64,000 nucleotides of DNA, taken from assembly GCF_002967715.1 (NCBI RefSeq), contig NZ_PUIA01000085.1:124001-188000 (forward strand). The letters are read 5' to 3'. Position 1 is the stretch's first letter, and each line of letters begins with the position of its first letter. The position numbers and the translations under genes were made by a program. Positions 9,314 to 18,721 of the stretch are shown here, one piece after another. Source of the DNA: Blastopirellula marina. Lineage in GTDB: Bacteria; Planctomycetota; Planctomycetia; Pirellulales; Pirellulaceae. A model generated the notes under the pieces. It saw only the letters and a list, made by a program, of their open reading frames with translations, did not search any database and was not told the origin of the DNA.

Positions 9314-11752
9314 ATGATTCGACAGCTAGCTCATACCACAGCCTGGACTTTGATTATTGGTTTGTGGTTACCTACGCTCGTTGTTGCTGAGCCTGCCCAT
9401 CGGCCGTTTTCGGAAGAGATCGGTCCATTCATGCAAAAGCATTGCGTGCATTGCCATGGACCTGAATCGCAAGAAGGGGACTTTCGCGTTGATACCCTGT
9501 CGGAAGATGTCGGTGCCGCCAATTCGGTCAATCGCTGGCTGGAAGTGATCGAGAAGATCAACAACGGCGAGATGCCCCCTGAAGACGAACCGAATCGCCC
9601 CACGGCCGAACAAGGAGCCGTGGTCGTCGAATGGCTGGCGGCCCGTATCGAAGAAGGCCGCTCGGCTCGCATGGCCAAGCGACAGCCTGTTTCGTTCCAT
9701 CGCTTGACCCGCGTTGAATATGCCAACACGGTCGAGGACCTGCTCGGTGTGCGTTTCGGTGTCGCCGATCCGGGCGGGCTGAACGAAGATGCCGAGTATC
9801 ACGGCTTCGATCGCATCGGTTCGGTGCTCTCTCTTTCCGCTTCTCATGTTGAAAAGTACTACGCTGCCGCGGAAGCCATTCTGGACGAGGCCTACCCCGA
9901 TAAGCCAATCGAAAAGTCGGTCGTCCGTAAGGTCGCCCTCGACCTGCAGGGAGGCCCCAGCAGCGAGCAGCGGCAACAACTGGAAGAACAAGGACTAGCG
10001 GATAAAGTCCGTGTCGACATGTGGCCAGGCCATCAACTGCGAGGTGGCCGCCCTGGTCCCGGCAACGATATGGTAAAGAATGGCGGCTACTTCAAAGTCC
10101 GTATTCAGGTCAGCGGTATGAAACCGCCTGGCGGCCGAGCCCCTCACCTGACCTTCTATGCGGAAAAGATCGACCGCCTGTTGTTCGAGCAAGACATCCT
10201 CGCCCCGGAAGATAAACCAACGATCGTCGAGTTCACCTGCCATCTACCGCCCGGCACAACCACGTTCGACGTGACCAACGATGTCCCTGGACCATCCAAC
10301 CTGCCGCGATCGGGCCGCTCGGGCGCGATTCCCTTTTTCAGTCTCAAGCAAGGTCGTATTCCCTGGCAGATCAAACTGACCGACGAAGAAGGCGTACCTC
10401 TCTATCCGTTCTTGATCATCGACTGGATCGAATGGGAAGGCCCGATCATCACCGACGAGGTCCAAGCCAAGCGGGCCCGGTATATGCCTACCGAAGAAGG
10501 GAACCTGGACCAGGTTCGCCAGTGCCTGACGCGATTCTGCGAAGATGCCTTCCGTCGCCCCGTCTCAGAGAGGGAAACACATCGCTACGTTGCTATCGCC
10601 TCCCAGCAGATCGAATCTGGTGCCAGCGCGAAAGCAGCCGTAAAAACGGCCATGCTGGCGGTGATGTGCTCCAAGGACTTCCTGTTCCTGGTGGAAGGAG
10701 ACTCCGCGCAGCCAACCGATAGCCTGAACGATTTCGAGATCGCCAATCGCCTGTCGTACATGCTGTGGAGCACCATGCCGGATGAAGAACTCATCGCGTT
10801 GGCTCACGAAGGCAAGCTTCAAGACAAAGCGATTCTGAAGCAGCAGTTGGATCGCATGTTGGCCGATCCGCGTGCAGCCAAGTTCAGTGTCGAGTTCCCT
10901 CGGCAGTGGCTGCAGATGCATAAGCTGGGGATGTTCCCGCCTGATCAAAATCTTTATCCCGAGTACGATCCGCATCTCGAACGCAGCATGCGTGGCGAGA
11001 CGACAGCCTTCTTTCAGGAAGTGCTGGATCAGAACCTGAGCCTGCGCGAATTCCTCGATTCCGACTGGACTATGGTGAATCCGCGTTTGGCGATGCACTA
11101 CAACATGGACGGGATCGATCAGGATAAATTTCAGCGTGTGCCTCTGGCTGAAGCAGATCACCGCGGTGGTCTGCTGACTCAGGCCGCGATTCTTTCGCTG
11201 ACATCCGACGGAACACGTCACCGCCCGGTTCATCGTGGCGTGTGGGTGATGGAATCGATCTTCGGCAAGTCCCCTCCTCCACCACCGGCCAATGTCGATC
11301 CGATCGAACCCAACCCGGTCGATTCCCCCAAGGCGACCATCCGTATGAAGTTGGAGGCCCACAAGCACGATCCTAACTGTGCGGCCTGTCATCGTAAGAT
11401 CGATCCACTCGGTCTGGCCTTCGACAACTTCAACGCAATCGGCCAGTGGCGAACCGAAGAAGTGGTTCCCTCCGGCACCGGTGCCAATCCGAAAGTCGAT
11501 CCCAGCGGTGTGCTACCAGATGGCCGCGAGTTCGCTGGCCCCCAACAGTTCCGCCAACTGCTGCTGGCCAATGTCGACGACTTCAACCACACGTTCATCA
11601 AAAAGCTTGCTACGTATTCCCTCCGCCGCACGATGACCATCGACGATCGGGAAGATCTCGAAGCCATCGCGGTCCAAAGCCGTGCCGACGAGTACCGCGT
11701 GCGCGACTTAGTGGAAACGTTTGTTTTGTCTGACCTCTTTCAAAGACGATAA
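9314..11752 (+). CDS. DUF1592 domain protein with planctomycete cytochrome c (PSCyt1) domain
   Basis: 812 residues from ATG 9314; GTG 9308 in the same frame is an alternative. A signal peptide (residues ~1-26, ending VVAEP) leads to a PSCyt1-type heme domain (KHCVHCHGPESQEGDFRVD). Then come the ordered planctomycete domains DUF1587 (SFHRLTRVEYANTVEDLLG), DUF1595, DUF1592 (FEIANRLSYMLWSTMPDEEL), DUF1588 (RGGLLTQAAILSLTSDGTRHRP) and DUF1585 at the C-terminus. A second heme site, CAACHRKIDPLG, lies at ~690. The family always precedes a DUF1552 gene, and here the gap is 3 bp. Role unknown; the hemes suggest exported electron transfer coupled to breakdown of some polymer. Confidence 0.9.
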   Translation: MIRQLAHTTAWTLIIGLWLPTLVVAEPAHRPFSEEIGPFMQKHCVHCHGPESQEGDFRVDTLSEDVGAANSVNRWLEVIEKINNGEMPPEDEPNRPTAEQGAVVVEWLAARIEEGRSARMAKRQPVSFHRLTRVEYANTVEDLLGVRFGVADPGGLNEDAEYHGFDRIGSVLSLSASHVEKYYAAAEAILDEAYPDKPIEKSVVRKVALDLQGGPSSEQRQQLEEQGLADKVRVDMWPGHQLRGGRPGPGNDMVKNGGYFKVRIQVSGMKPPGGRAPHLTFYAEKIDRLLFEQDILAPEDKPTIVEFTCHLPPGTTTFDVTNDVPGPSNLPRSGRSGAIPFFSLKQGRIPWQIKLTDEEGVPLYPFLIIDWIEWEGPIITDEVQAKRARYMPTEEGNLDQVRQCLTRFCEDAFRRPVSERETHRYVAIASQQIESGASAKAAVKTAMLAVMCSKDFLFLVEGDSAQPTDSLNDFEIANRLSYMLWSTMPDEELIALAHEGKLQDKAILKQQLDRMLADPRAAKFSVEFPRQWLQMHKLGMFPPDQNLYPEYDPHLERSMRGETTAFFQEVLDQNLSLREFLDSDWTMVNPRLAMHYNMDGIDQDKFQRVPLAEADHRGGLLTQAAILSLTSDGTRHRPVHRGVWVMESIFGKSPPPPPANVDPIEPNPVDSPKATIRMKLEAHKHDPNCAACHRKIDPLGLAFDNFNAIGQWRTEEVVPSGTGANPKVDPSGVLPDGREFAGPQQFRQLLLANVDDFNHTFIKKLATYSLRRTMTIDDREDLEAIAVQSRADEYRVRDLVETFVLSDLFQRR

Positions 11753-11755
11753 CCC

Positions 11756-13150
11756 ATGGCCAACTTCAACTCACGACGATGGATGATCAACCGCCGACAC
11801 GTGCTCCGTGGCATGGGTGCCAGTATGGCGTTACCCCTTCTGCAATGCATGGATCCTGGTCGCCTGATGGCCGACGAGAAGGTCGCTGCCGAGCAGGGAC
11901 AAGGCAAACCGAAACGCGCCGTCTTCATTTACGTACCCAACGGCGTCAACACGCTCACCTGGCAAATTCAGAAAGCCGGAGCAGATTACGAGCTAAGCGG
12001 GCCGATGAAATCGCTCGAGGAGCATCGTCAGCAGATCACACCCATCAGCGGTCTCTATCATCCCAACGGGATCGGCCAGGCTCACGAGTGCGACAAGATC
12101 TGGCTCACTTCCGCCAAGATCAGCCAAGAAGGGGGTGCCTTCCGCAATAGCGTCTCGGCCGACCAGATGATGGCCGACGTGACTTCGCAGCATACGCGAT
12201 TCCCTTCGCTCGAACTGGCAATCACCGGCGGCACGTTAGCCTGGTCGAAGGATGGCATTCCGCTGCCAGCCGAACGTCGCCCAAAAGCGATCTTCGATCG
12301 TCTCTTTGGCGTCGAAAAGGGTGGACTGGAAGTCGCCAAGGCAAAACTCAATCGCCGCGGCAGTGTGCTCGATGCCATCCTGGAAGATGCCAACGATTTC
12401 CGCGGCAAGATTGGAACGGAAGATCGTAACAAGCTCGACGAGTACCTTCACGCGGTTCGCGACGTCGAACTTCGCACCCAGCGCAGCTACGACTGGCTGG
12501 AAGTTCCCAAGCCAGAGGTCGCCGCCGAAACCAAGGCCAAGCTGACTCGCGACATCCCCAACACGGAAGCCGGCGATCTGTACCGGACGATCTACGACTT
12601 GATGGTGCTCGCACTACGCACCGACATGACTCGCGTCATTACCTGCATGAGCGGTAGTGAAAGCAACGGCCTGGCGATTCCTGAAATCGGGGTCGCCCAG
12701 TCACGGCACGAACTCTCGCACCACAATGGCGATCCAGAACAACTGCGTCGCCTCACCGAAACCGATACCTTCCTGGTTCAGCAGTTCTCGTACTTCCTGA
12801 ACCGTCTGAAGTCGTACCAGGAAGACAACGAGACGCTGCTCGACCGGACGATGGTCCTGCTGGGTAGTGGCATGGCCTATGGTCATAGCCATGGCAATGC
12901 GAACCTGCCGATGGTGCTCGCTGGCGGTGCGTCGATGGGCTTTAAGCACGGTACCCATGTCGACTTCAACTTGCCGACTCTCGGCCAGTACAACATGACC
13001 GAAGCACAGAAGCACTATCACGTCTGCTCGCGTCCCGTCGATAGCGACGCCCACTTGAGCAACCTGCTGCTGACGATGATGCAGCGAATGGACGTCAAGG
13101 TCGACCAGTTCGGCGACAGCCACCGTGTGATGACAGAACTATTGGGGTAA
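11756..13150 (+). CDS. DUF1552 domain protein, TAT-exported
   Basis: 464 residues. The leader [20 protein letters not shown] carries a twin-arginine motif, followed by a hydrophobic run ([11 protein letters not shown]). The body matches DUF1552, a planctomycete family related in part to the alkaline-phosphatase-like DUF1501 proteins: [35 protein letters not shown]-like segment [22 protein letters not shown] near the end. Its start lies 3 bp after the DUF1592 stop, so they form a translational pair and both products are exported. Catalytic activity is not established for the family. Confidence 0.9.
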   Translation: MANFNSRRWMINRRHVLRGMGASMALPLLQCMDPGRLMADEKVAAEQGQGKPKRAVFIYVPNGVNTLTWQIQKAGADYELSGPMKSLEEHRQQITPISGLYHPNGIGQAHECDKIWLTSAKISQEGGAFRNSVSADQMMADVTSQHTRFPSLELAITGGTLAWSKDGIPLPAERRPKAIFDRLFGVEKGGLEVAKAKLNRRGSVLDAILEDANDFRGKIGTEDRNKLDEYLHAVRDVELRTQRSYDWLEVPKPEVAAETKAKLTRDIPNTEAGDLYRTIYDLMVLALRTDMTRVITCMSGSESNGLAIPEIGVAQSRHELSHHNGDPEQLRRLTETDTFLVQQFSYFLNRLKSYQEDNETLLDRTMVLLGSGMAYGHSHGNANLPMVLAGGASMGFKHGTHVDFNLPTLGQYNMTEAQKHYHVCSRPVDSDAHLSNLLLTMMQRMDVKVDQFGDSHRVMTELLG

Positions 13151-13156
13151 CAAGCG

Positions 13157-14293
13157 GTGCGAATTCATTTCACCTGGCTACTGCTTCTTGCGACGTGTTT
13201 CGCAGCGCCCATCGCGGCGGAAGAAACGTTCCGTACCGACGCCAGCGAAGACGAGAAACTTCCGTGGTATCAAACCGTACCAGGTCAGTTCCCTCCTGAG
13301 GGATCGGCCCATTACTACACCGGCGAACTGGTCAGCAAAGATCATATCCACCGCAAAGGAATGATCCGCGTCTCGCGCACCGACAAGCAGCGCCGCAGCC
13401 ACTGGGACCTGCCGGTTGACTTTCGCCTGCTGCCATACGGATCGCTCGCGTATCACGGTGCACCAGCGGCCTTGAAGGATATCCCCATCGGCACGCATCT
13501 TCACGGTTTGTGGTACATCAAGGACGAAGGGGAAGAGACGAAGTCTCTCTTCTACAACCGCAAGAGCATCGAGTCCGACTTCACCAAGGCATTTCGCCTG
13601 GTCGATGACTTCACCTACTACCAACAAAAGAATCAGCTGTGGCAGGTCGACCGCGTTGACCTCAAAGAGATGAAGCTGTATCTGGTCAGCCAGGCCGAAG
13701 GGGAGGAAAAACCCACTGCCATTGAAGTTGATCTGACGCCAGCCACGCGGGTGTACCTCGGCAAGCAATTCGCCACCCTCGAAGACATCCAGCCAGGACA
13801 GAACGTTTTGTTCAACTTGACCTGGGCAACGCTTTACGGCGTTGGCCGTTGTACTGAATTGTGGCTCGACGAAGAGAGCCGCCAGATCGCTACTGCCCAG
13901 CAGCGTGCCCAGCACCTGCTGCACCAGAAAGACCGCGGAATCGCAGGTATCATCGATGCCGTCGACAACCAGAACCGCATCTTGACCGTAACGTTCTTTG
14001 GCGGGATCGATCCGACGCTCCTGGAAGACTTTAAGCCAAACACGACTGCCCAGGTATGCGTATCGGAACCAACGCTGCAAATCTACGACCAGGTGAACGA
14101 CAAAAAAGGGGGACCGATTCTTTCGGTCGAGCAGGTCGAGAAGCGGCCCGGCAGTAGCGGCATTCAGGTACGCGTTCAGCCTTCGCTGCTCTTGGAAGGC
14201 TACCGGCCCGGACGAATCGTTCGCATCTTCCCTAGCGGCTGGCCGATCGTGACGCTTCCCGAGGAAGAAACCCTGTGGCCGGAACGTGATTAG
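13157..14293 (+). CDS. Secreted protein of unknown function
   Basis: 378 residues starting at GTG 13157, 6 bp after the DUF1552 stop, so it belongs to that operon. A signal peptide (MRIHFTWLLLLATCFAAPIAA) is followed by a mature protein without membrane segments or heme motifs. Sequence is rich in beta strand and charged residues, with repeated short barrel-like units (GTHLHGLWYIKD, GQNVLFNLTWATLYG, GRIVRIFPSGWP) that resemble small OB/SH3-like folds. I do not recognise the family. By position it is probably an exported partner of the DUF1592-DUF1552 pair; the second pair in this window, at 43.5-47.7 kb, lacks such a neighbour. Confidence 0.7.
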   Translation: MRIHFTWLLLLATCFAAPIAAEETFRTDASEDEKLPWYQTVPGQFPPEGSAHYYTGELVSKDHIHRKGMIRVSRTDKQRRSHWDLPVDFRLLPYGSLAYHGAPAALKDIPIGTHLHGLWYIKDEGEETKSLFYNRKSIESDFTKAFRLVDDFTYYQQKNQLWQVDRVDLKEMKLYLVSQAEGEEKPTAIEVDLTPATRVYLGKQFATLEDIQPGQNVLFNLTWATLYGVGRCTELWLDEESRQIATAQQRAQHLLHQKDRGIAGIIDAVDNQNRILTVTFFGGIDPTLLEDFKPNTTAQVCVSEPTLQIYDQVNDKKGGPILSVEQVEKRPGSSGIQVRVQPSLLLEGYRPGRIVRIFPSGWPIVTLPEEETLWPERD

Positions 14294-14320
14294 CCCATCG
14301 TTCTTCTCCACTTACATGAA

Positions 14321-14356
14321 AAAAGCCTCGCAGCATGTGCGAGGCTTTTCTTGTTT
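14321..14356. terminator. Rho-independent terminator, bidirectional
   Basis: A 12-bp perfect stem (AAAAGCCTCGCA against TGCGAGGCTTTT) with a 5-base loop and T/A runs on both sides. It separates the converging secreted-unknown and esterase genes. Confidence 0.88.
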
Positions 14357-14377
14357 TGATTATCAGTCAAGCGAAAA

Positions 14378-15262
14378 CTACTTCTTTAGCTTCGCGATCA
14401 GGTATTCCGTCGAGCTGTTATACTCAGGCTTCTCCACGCCTGGGACCTTCAAGTAGACATCGACGCCCACCTCTTTCAGCTTTTCAGCCAAGGTCAAACC
14501 CATCACACCGGAGTGGGTTGGATCTTTGGGGGAGGAACCCAGTTTAGGAACTTCGCCACCGTAGAACAGGGCGATCGGTGGATCGTCTTTGCTGACGAGC
14601 GAGTATGGCGAGTATTCCTTGATCCACGGCATTACTTCTTCGCGTTTCTCCATCACCACGTCCAGATTGGGCAGACCAAACGCGTGGGCACCGTAGCGAT
14701 AGTTGGGCATCCACTCGCGTAGCTGCTTGGGATCGAGCGAAACCTGGGCACCATTGACCGCAGCGCAGAACAGGCGGGTCGATTCGCGGGCAATCGGATC
14801 GTCGCTCTTGGGATCGGCCATGTCATCATGAAAGGCCAGCCACAGCGAAGAACATGCGCCAGCCGAACCACCGGTAGCACCGATTCGTTCTTTGTCGAGG
14901 TTCCATTCTCCCGCTTTCGAGCGGACAAATTGCAAAGCACGTGCGGCATCTTCCAGAGGGGCTTTGACCGGAGGCGTTACACCCTCTTCGACGGCTTGTT
15001 TCACGTAGCGGTAATTGATAGCAACCACCGAGATACCGTTATCCAGAAAGGCCTTGGGATTGGTCTTCTTGTCGCCCCCTTGCCATCCACCGCCGTGAAT
15101 GTAGAAGACAACCGGCGTCGGCGAATCGGATTCGGCCTGGTAGAAGTCGAGCACTTGCCGAGGGTGTTCGCCATACGGGACATCCTTCAGCTGCTTGCCT
15201 TCGGCAAAGATGGCCTGTTGAATCAACAACAAGGCAGCAATCGACAACAACATACGTTTCAT
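14378..15262 (-). CDS. Secreted alpha/beta hydrolase (esterase/lipase, BD-FAE-like)
   Basis: 294 residues. Signal peptide MKRMLLSIAALLLIQQAIFA, then an alpha/beta hydrolase core. The oxyanion motif YIHGGGWQGGDK and the nucleophile elbow GATGGSAGACSS are both visible; the acid and His are probably in DPPIALFYGGE and DPTHSG. The layout is typical of the hormone-sensitive-lipase or feruloyl-esterase-like enzymes frequent in planctomycetes, which remove acyl groups from polysaccharides or small esters. A GGAAGTTCCCTC sequence precedes ATG 15262. It stands alone on the minus strand, with ~110 bp to the beta-helix gene upstream. Confidence 0.85.
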   Translation of the reverse strand: MKRMLLSIAALLLIQQAIFAEGKQLKDVPYGEHPRQVLDFYQAESDSPTPVVFYIHGGGWQGGDKKTNPKAFLDNGISVVAINYRYVKQAVEEGVTPPVKAPLEDAARALQFVRSKAGEWNLDKERIGATGGSAGACSSLWLAFHDDMADPKSDDPIARESTRLFCAAVNGAQVSLDPKQLREWMPNYRYGAHAFGLPNLDVVMEKREEVMPWIKEYSPYSLVSKDDPPIALFYGGEVPKLGSSPKDPTHSGVMGLTLAEKLKEVGVDVYLKVPGVEKPEYNSSTEYLIAKLKK

Positions 15263-15373
15263 GAGGGAACTTCCTTTGGTGGGAGGGAGACTAGACTGTG
15301 GGTAGGTTCGACTAAAAAATAGCCGCTTTTCACCCAGGTTGCAAGAAAACTCGTTGCCCAGACGTACTTTGAT

Positions 15374-16483
15374 CTAGGGGGCTTTCGCCATGGGGACATC
15401 ACCCTGAACCTTGGCTCCGGCTGCGTTGAATTCGACATTCTCATAGCGGCAGTCGTGAATGGTGACGACACCCCCATCGATTCGCACACGTGCTGGCAAT
15501 TGTTTGTCCCTGGTCTCGATCGATACCCGCTCGAGGTTCAGCGAAAACGACTCATCCCCTGCCCTGGGCCCAGCCACCAGAGCCGATGCGGTTGTCCCGT
15601 TGATGATCTGACAATCAACCAGGCTGTGCTTTCTGCCAATCAGCAGCACATCGACGTTCACGTTCCCGTAGAACTCGCAGTTACGATAAATGGTCTCGGC
15701 CTGATTCACATCGGCGATGCCGTTCTCGTTGCCATAAAACTTGCCACTAGCAATCGAGCACTCTGCTGATTCATGAGCCGAGAATCCTTCGTCGAAGCAA
15801 TCGAACCCCTCGATCGTTTCAAACACCAGTTGTCGGCAGTCTCCATGCACGTTGAAGCCGTCGTTCAAAAAGTTGCGGGCACGCAGATTACGGATCACCA
15901 GTCGTTCACAAACTCCACTCGTGGCGATTCCGTTTACACGGGTCGACCACTGAAGCTTCGATACATCGCCCCGAACGTACAGCCAGCCGGTCTTTTCATC
16001 GATGTTCTCGAAGCAGAACTGATTGGCCTTCAACTGAGCGACCGGCGGGAACTCGGGCGAGTTGGAACTTTGCGTTCGCCCCATGCGTTCCATCCGTCCG
16101 TCGAAGATCAACAAGTGACGATCCAGCGGCGTGCGCGGAAGCTTGCGGCGGTAGAGTCCCTCCTCGACGAGTTCCCAGCCGGTATCGGGCAACGGATCGG
16201 CCCCATCGAGCGTAACGCCGTTTCCTTCTATCGTAATGCCTGACTTCGCCCGAAAATGTCCCGCTTGCCGGTAGACGGCTCCTTGGGGATGCAGGTGAAT
16301 CACGTCTCCTTCCACGGCCTTATTGATCGCGGCCTGCAATGTCTGTAGCGGGGCATCCAACGAACCAGCGTTCGCGTCGCTTCCCGTAGGCGAATTGACA
16401 TGCCACTCAGCGGCATCCAGCTGAGTCGTTCCCAGAAGCAAACTATCGATGCAGAGAACCAGCGAAAGAATGAAAACGCGCAT
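15374..16483 (-). CDS. Secreted right-handed beta-helix repeat protein
   Basis: 369 residues from ATG 16483, which begins a signal peptide (MRVFILSLVLCIDSLLLG). Next is the DUF1565-like opening WHVNSPTGSDANAGSLDAPLQTLQAAINKA, then parallel beta-helix rungs with the repeated pattern of short strands and turns (GITIEGNGVTLDGAD, RLVIRNLRARNFLNDGFNVHG, ETIYRNCEFYGNVNVDVLLIG). The fold is shared by pectate lyases, carbohydrate epimerases and surface proteins; no catalytic residues can be assigned. An in-frame GTG/ATG further upstream (16510) would place the hydrophobic core too far in. It is divergent from the metallophosphoesterase with ~130 bp between starts. Confidence 0.8.
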   Translation of the reverse strand: MRVFILSLVLCIDSLLLGTTQLDAAEWHVNSPTGSDANAGSLDAPLQTLQAAINKAVEGDVIHLHPQGAVYRQAGHFRAKSGITIEGNGVTLDGADPLPDTGWELVEEGLYRRKLPRTPLDRHLLIFDGRMERMGRTQSSNSPEFPPVAQLKANQFCFENIDEKTGWLYVRGDVSKLQWSTRVNGIATSGVCERLVIRNLRARNFLNDGFNVHGDCRQLVFETIEGFDCFDEGFSAHESAECSIASGKFYGNENGIADVNQAETIYRNCEFYGNVNVDVLLIGRKHSLVDCQIINGTTASALVAGPRAGDESFSLNLERVSIETRDKQLPARVRIDGGVVTIHDCRYENVEFNAAGAKVQGDVPMAKAP

Positions 16484-16615
16484 AACAAGCTTTGAAATCG
16501 GTAGGACCATTGGAGGAAGGTGGTCTCTATAGTGTATCTTCTACTCCAGGCGAGAGATATCTTGCCCCAGGCGAAGAGCGAATCTCTTAGACTTGTAATG
16601 GACGAAGCCGAGCGC

Positions 16616-18103
16616 ATGAGAAGCGAAAACCGTCGATTCGTATTTCTACTGGTCTGCTGGTGGGTGGCATGCTTCGCCACCGTGGCGAAAGCGGCCGAGT
16701 TCCTGGTGATTTCCGATATTCACTTTGATCCATTCACGACTCTCACCCAACCGACATTCAAGGTCCTTGCCGATGCCCCAGCCAGTCGTTGGCCGGAACT
16801 TCTTAAAACCTATAATCAAACGCTGGGAGCCACTGGCAACGACTCGAACTACCTACTGATGGTCTCGGCGATAAGCGCGGCGAAGGCGCATACGCCTAAA
16901 CCGCTATTCATTCTTTACCCTGGCGACTTCCTCGCACACCAGTGGCAAGAGCGCTACGAAAAGGTCGCCGGCAAGTCGATTGCGGACGACCCCGCCGCCT
17001 ATCGCCAGTTCACCATGAGAGCGATTGAAGTCGTCACGAACGAAATCCGTAAACAGTTTCCTGACGTGCCTGTTCTGGCAACGCTCGGCAACGACGACTC
17101 GTTCTGCGGCGATTATTGGATCCAGCCCGATGGCATGTTTCTTCACCAATTCGCTGACCACTGGCAGCCGATGCTGGGCAGCACGATCGATGCCGATGCG
17201 TTTGGCCAATCGTTCCGATCGCTAGGGGCTTACCGCGCCGAACTGCCTGGACTGGCCGCCGATCGTTTGCTCGTGCTGAACTCGGTCTATTGGTCCGGCA
17301 GCTACTGCTCGTCCTATTTCGATCCGAAAGATCAGAACTGCTGCCAGTGTCATAATCCCGGCACCAAGCCGGGGCATGCCCTTATGGATTGGTTGACTTC
17401 TGAGTTGGAACTGGCCCGCAAGCAGCAGAAGCGGGTCTGGTTTCTGATGCATGTCCCACCGGGACTCGATAGCTACATCGAAGAGAAGGATAGCGGCCAC
17501 AGCCTGGCAGCCGAGATGTGGCAGCCTGAGTTCATGCAGCGTTACCTGAAACTGATTGACGAGTATCGCGATGTCCTGCACATCTCGTTCACTGGACACA
17601 CGCACATGGACGACTTCCGTATTGATCGGCTCGACGGCAAGCCGGTACTGCTGCACAAGATTGCCCCAGCGGTCAGTCCCATCTTTGGCAACAACCCCGG
17701 CTTCCAGACATTCCAGATTGATCCCCAGACAAGTGTTATCTCGAACTGGAAGACTTATTCGCTGAATCTGGCCGACCAGCAGAAATACAAATTGTGGAAG
17801 CTGGAATATGAAGCCCGCACCACCTATCAACTCGAGTCGCTCAACGCCCAGTCGGCCGAGCAGCTTTTCCGCTTCATGCATGCCCATCCTGATTCGACCT
17901 TTGCCAGTGCTTTTCGTCAGCACTACAACATGGGGGCATCGGTGATATCGCCGAAGGATCTGTCCGTTTATCTGTGTACCATCCTGAATGCCACCTACCC
18001 ACTATTTGCTACCTGTCTGCAGAACCACGGCCTTGCCCAGCCCAAGCTGGCGGAAGAGCCAGCTCAAGTTCGTCGACACGCCGGTGGCATGATTGCCAAG
18101 TAA
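16616..18103 (+). CDS. Secreted metallophosphoesterase, acid sphingomyelinase-like
   Basis: 495 residues from ATG 16616; ATG 16598 is equally possible, and a longer in-frame start at 16520 is unlikely. MRSENRRFVFLLVCWWVACF is a signal sequence ending near AKA-AEF. The calcineurin-like metal motifs appear in order: ISDIHFDP, YPGDFLAHQ, LGNDDSF, HVPPG and FTGHTHMDDF. This order and the C-terminal extension of about 130 residues after GHTH match the acid sphingomyelinase-like group, including WSGSYCSSYF with possible disulfide cysteines (CCQCH nearby). Expected role: extracytoplasmic hydrolysis of phosphodiesters or nucleotides using two metal ions. Substrate unknown. Confidence 0.85.
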   Translation: MRSENRRFVFLLVCWWVACFATVAKAAEFLVISDIHFDPFTTLTQPTFKVLADAPASRWPELLKTYNQTLGATGNDSNYLLMVSAISAAKAHTPKPLFILYPGDFLAHQWQERYEKVAGKSIADDPAAYRQFTMRAIEVVTNEIRKQFPDVPVLATLGNDDSFCGDYWIQPDGMFLHQFADHWQPMLGSTIDADAFGQSFRSLGAYRAELPGLAADRLLVLNSVYWSGSYCSSYFDPKDQNCCQCHNPGTKPGHALMDWLTSELELARKQQKRVWFLMHVPPGLDSYIEEKDSGHSLAAEMWQPEFMQRYLKLIDEYRDVLHISFTGHTHMDDFRIDRLDGKPVLLHKIAPAVSPIFGNNPGFQTFQIDPQTSVISNWKTYSLNLADQQKYKLWKLEYEARTTYQLESLNAQSAEQLFRFMHAHPDSTFASAFRQHYNMGASVISPKDLSVYLCTILNATYPLFATCLQNHGLAQPKLAEEPAQVRRHAGGMIAK

Positions 18104-18232
18104 CGCTAGCGGCCCGTAGTAATCTCTGCTATTCAGGCTGAAACTCGACCTGGCATACCCTCCAGCTCGATCAGCATCCCAACCGTCATTTCTTCGGTTT
18201 TGCCCCCATCTTAATCACCTCGGAAATTAATA

Positions 18233-18260
18233 TTGACATATCGCGACCTGGCGATATATT
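18233..18260 (+). promoter_or_regulatory. Promoter of the sulfide operon
   Basis: A consensus TTGACA -35 (18233-18238) and TATATT -10 (18255-18260) with a 16-bp spacer, 20 bases before the arsR start. The predicted transcript begins near 18267, giving a leader of about 13 bases that still contains the purine-rich ribosome binding site AGAGAGGA. Confidence 0.8.
18238..18257. promoter_or_regulatory. Perfect inverted-repeat operator between -35 and -10
   Basis: ATATCGC-N6-GCGATAT, a perfect 7-6-7 palindrome filling the promoter spacer and overlapping both boxes. This is where ArsR/SmtB proteins usually repress their own genes, so bound protein would block RNA polymerase. I saw no second copy in the sulfide region. 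Confidence 0.8.
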
Positions 18261-18279
18261 AGATTAAGAGAGGAATGAA

Positions 18280-18615
18280 ATGGAACCGATGAATCAACAA
18301 TCCGGCAAGCCCTTGGGAAGCGTAGAGCACTTCACCGACGCGGCGGAATGCCTTCGCACGCTGGCTCACCCGGTCCGACTCAGAATTGTCCAATTGCTGC
18401 TTCATGGGCGCTACACCGTCGGCGAGATCGCCAAAGATTGCGAAACGCCAGACAACGTGACGTCCGAACATTTGCGGCTGCTGCAGCGATGCGGCTTTTT
18501 GCAAAGCGAACGAGAAGGACGATTCGTGTACTACCAGGTTGCCGAGCCTCACCTTCAGCAATTGATGGCGTGCATCGAAGGACGCTTCCTTCCCGGCAGC
18601 ACAAAGAATGAATGA
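18280..18615 (+). CDS. ArsR-family transcriptional regulator (candidate persulfide sensor)
   Basis: 111 residues, the usual ArsR/SmtB winged-helix size. Helix-turn-helix region: LAHPVRLRIVQLLLHGRYTVGEIAKDCETPDNVTSEHLRLLQRCGFL, then wing EREGRFVYYQV. Cysteines are C24, C54, C71 and C98. The ELCVCDL-type arsenic site is absent. C24 and C98 lie in the N- and C-terminal helices that form the dimer core, broadly where the BigR/SqrR/YgaV persulfide sensors hold their disulfide pair, although C24 is not at the exact BigR position. The gene leads a sulfur operon and has its own operator. Inference: a repressor released when reactive sulfur bridges its cysteines. Confidence 0.85.
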   Translation: MEPMNQQSGKPLGSVEHFTDAAECLRTLAHPVRLRIVQLLLHGRYTVGEIAKDCETPDNVTSEHLRLLQRCGFLQSEREGRFVYYQVAEPHLQQLMACIEGRFLPGSTKNE

Positions 18616-18721
18616 TACCCATACCTTTTTTTAAGCTATTACCTCGTCGCATTGCGACATTACGACCCATTGTATCCTGGTTCACGTAGCCCTTCTGCAA
18701 AAGGCGAACATTGGTGTAGCC

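Noticed and set aside
13178-14311. 377-codon minus-strand frame opposite the secreted unknown gene
   Set aside because: The plus-strand product has a signal peptide and operon position; the minus frame runs through the terminator.
18280-18615. Call as arsenic regulator arsR
   Set aside because: No ELCVCDL motif and no arsenic genes; all neighbours are sulfur genes.
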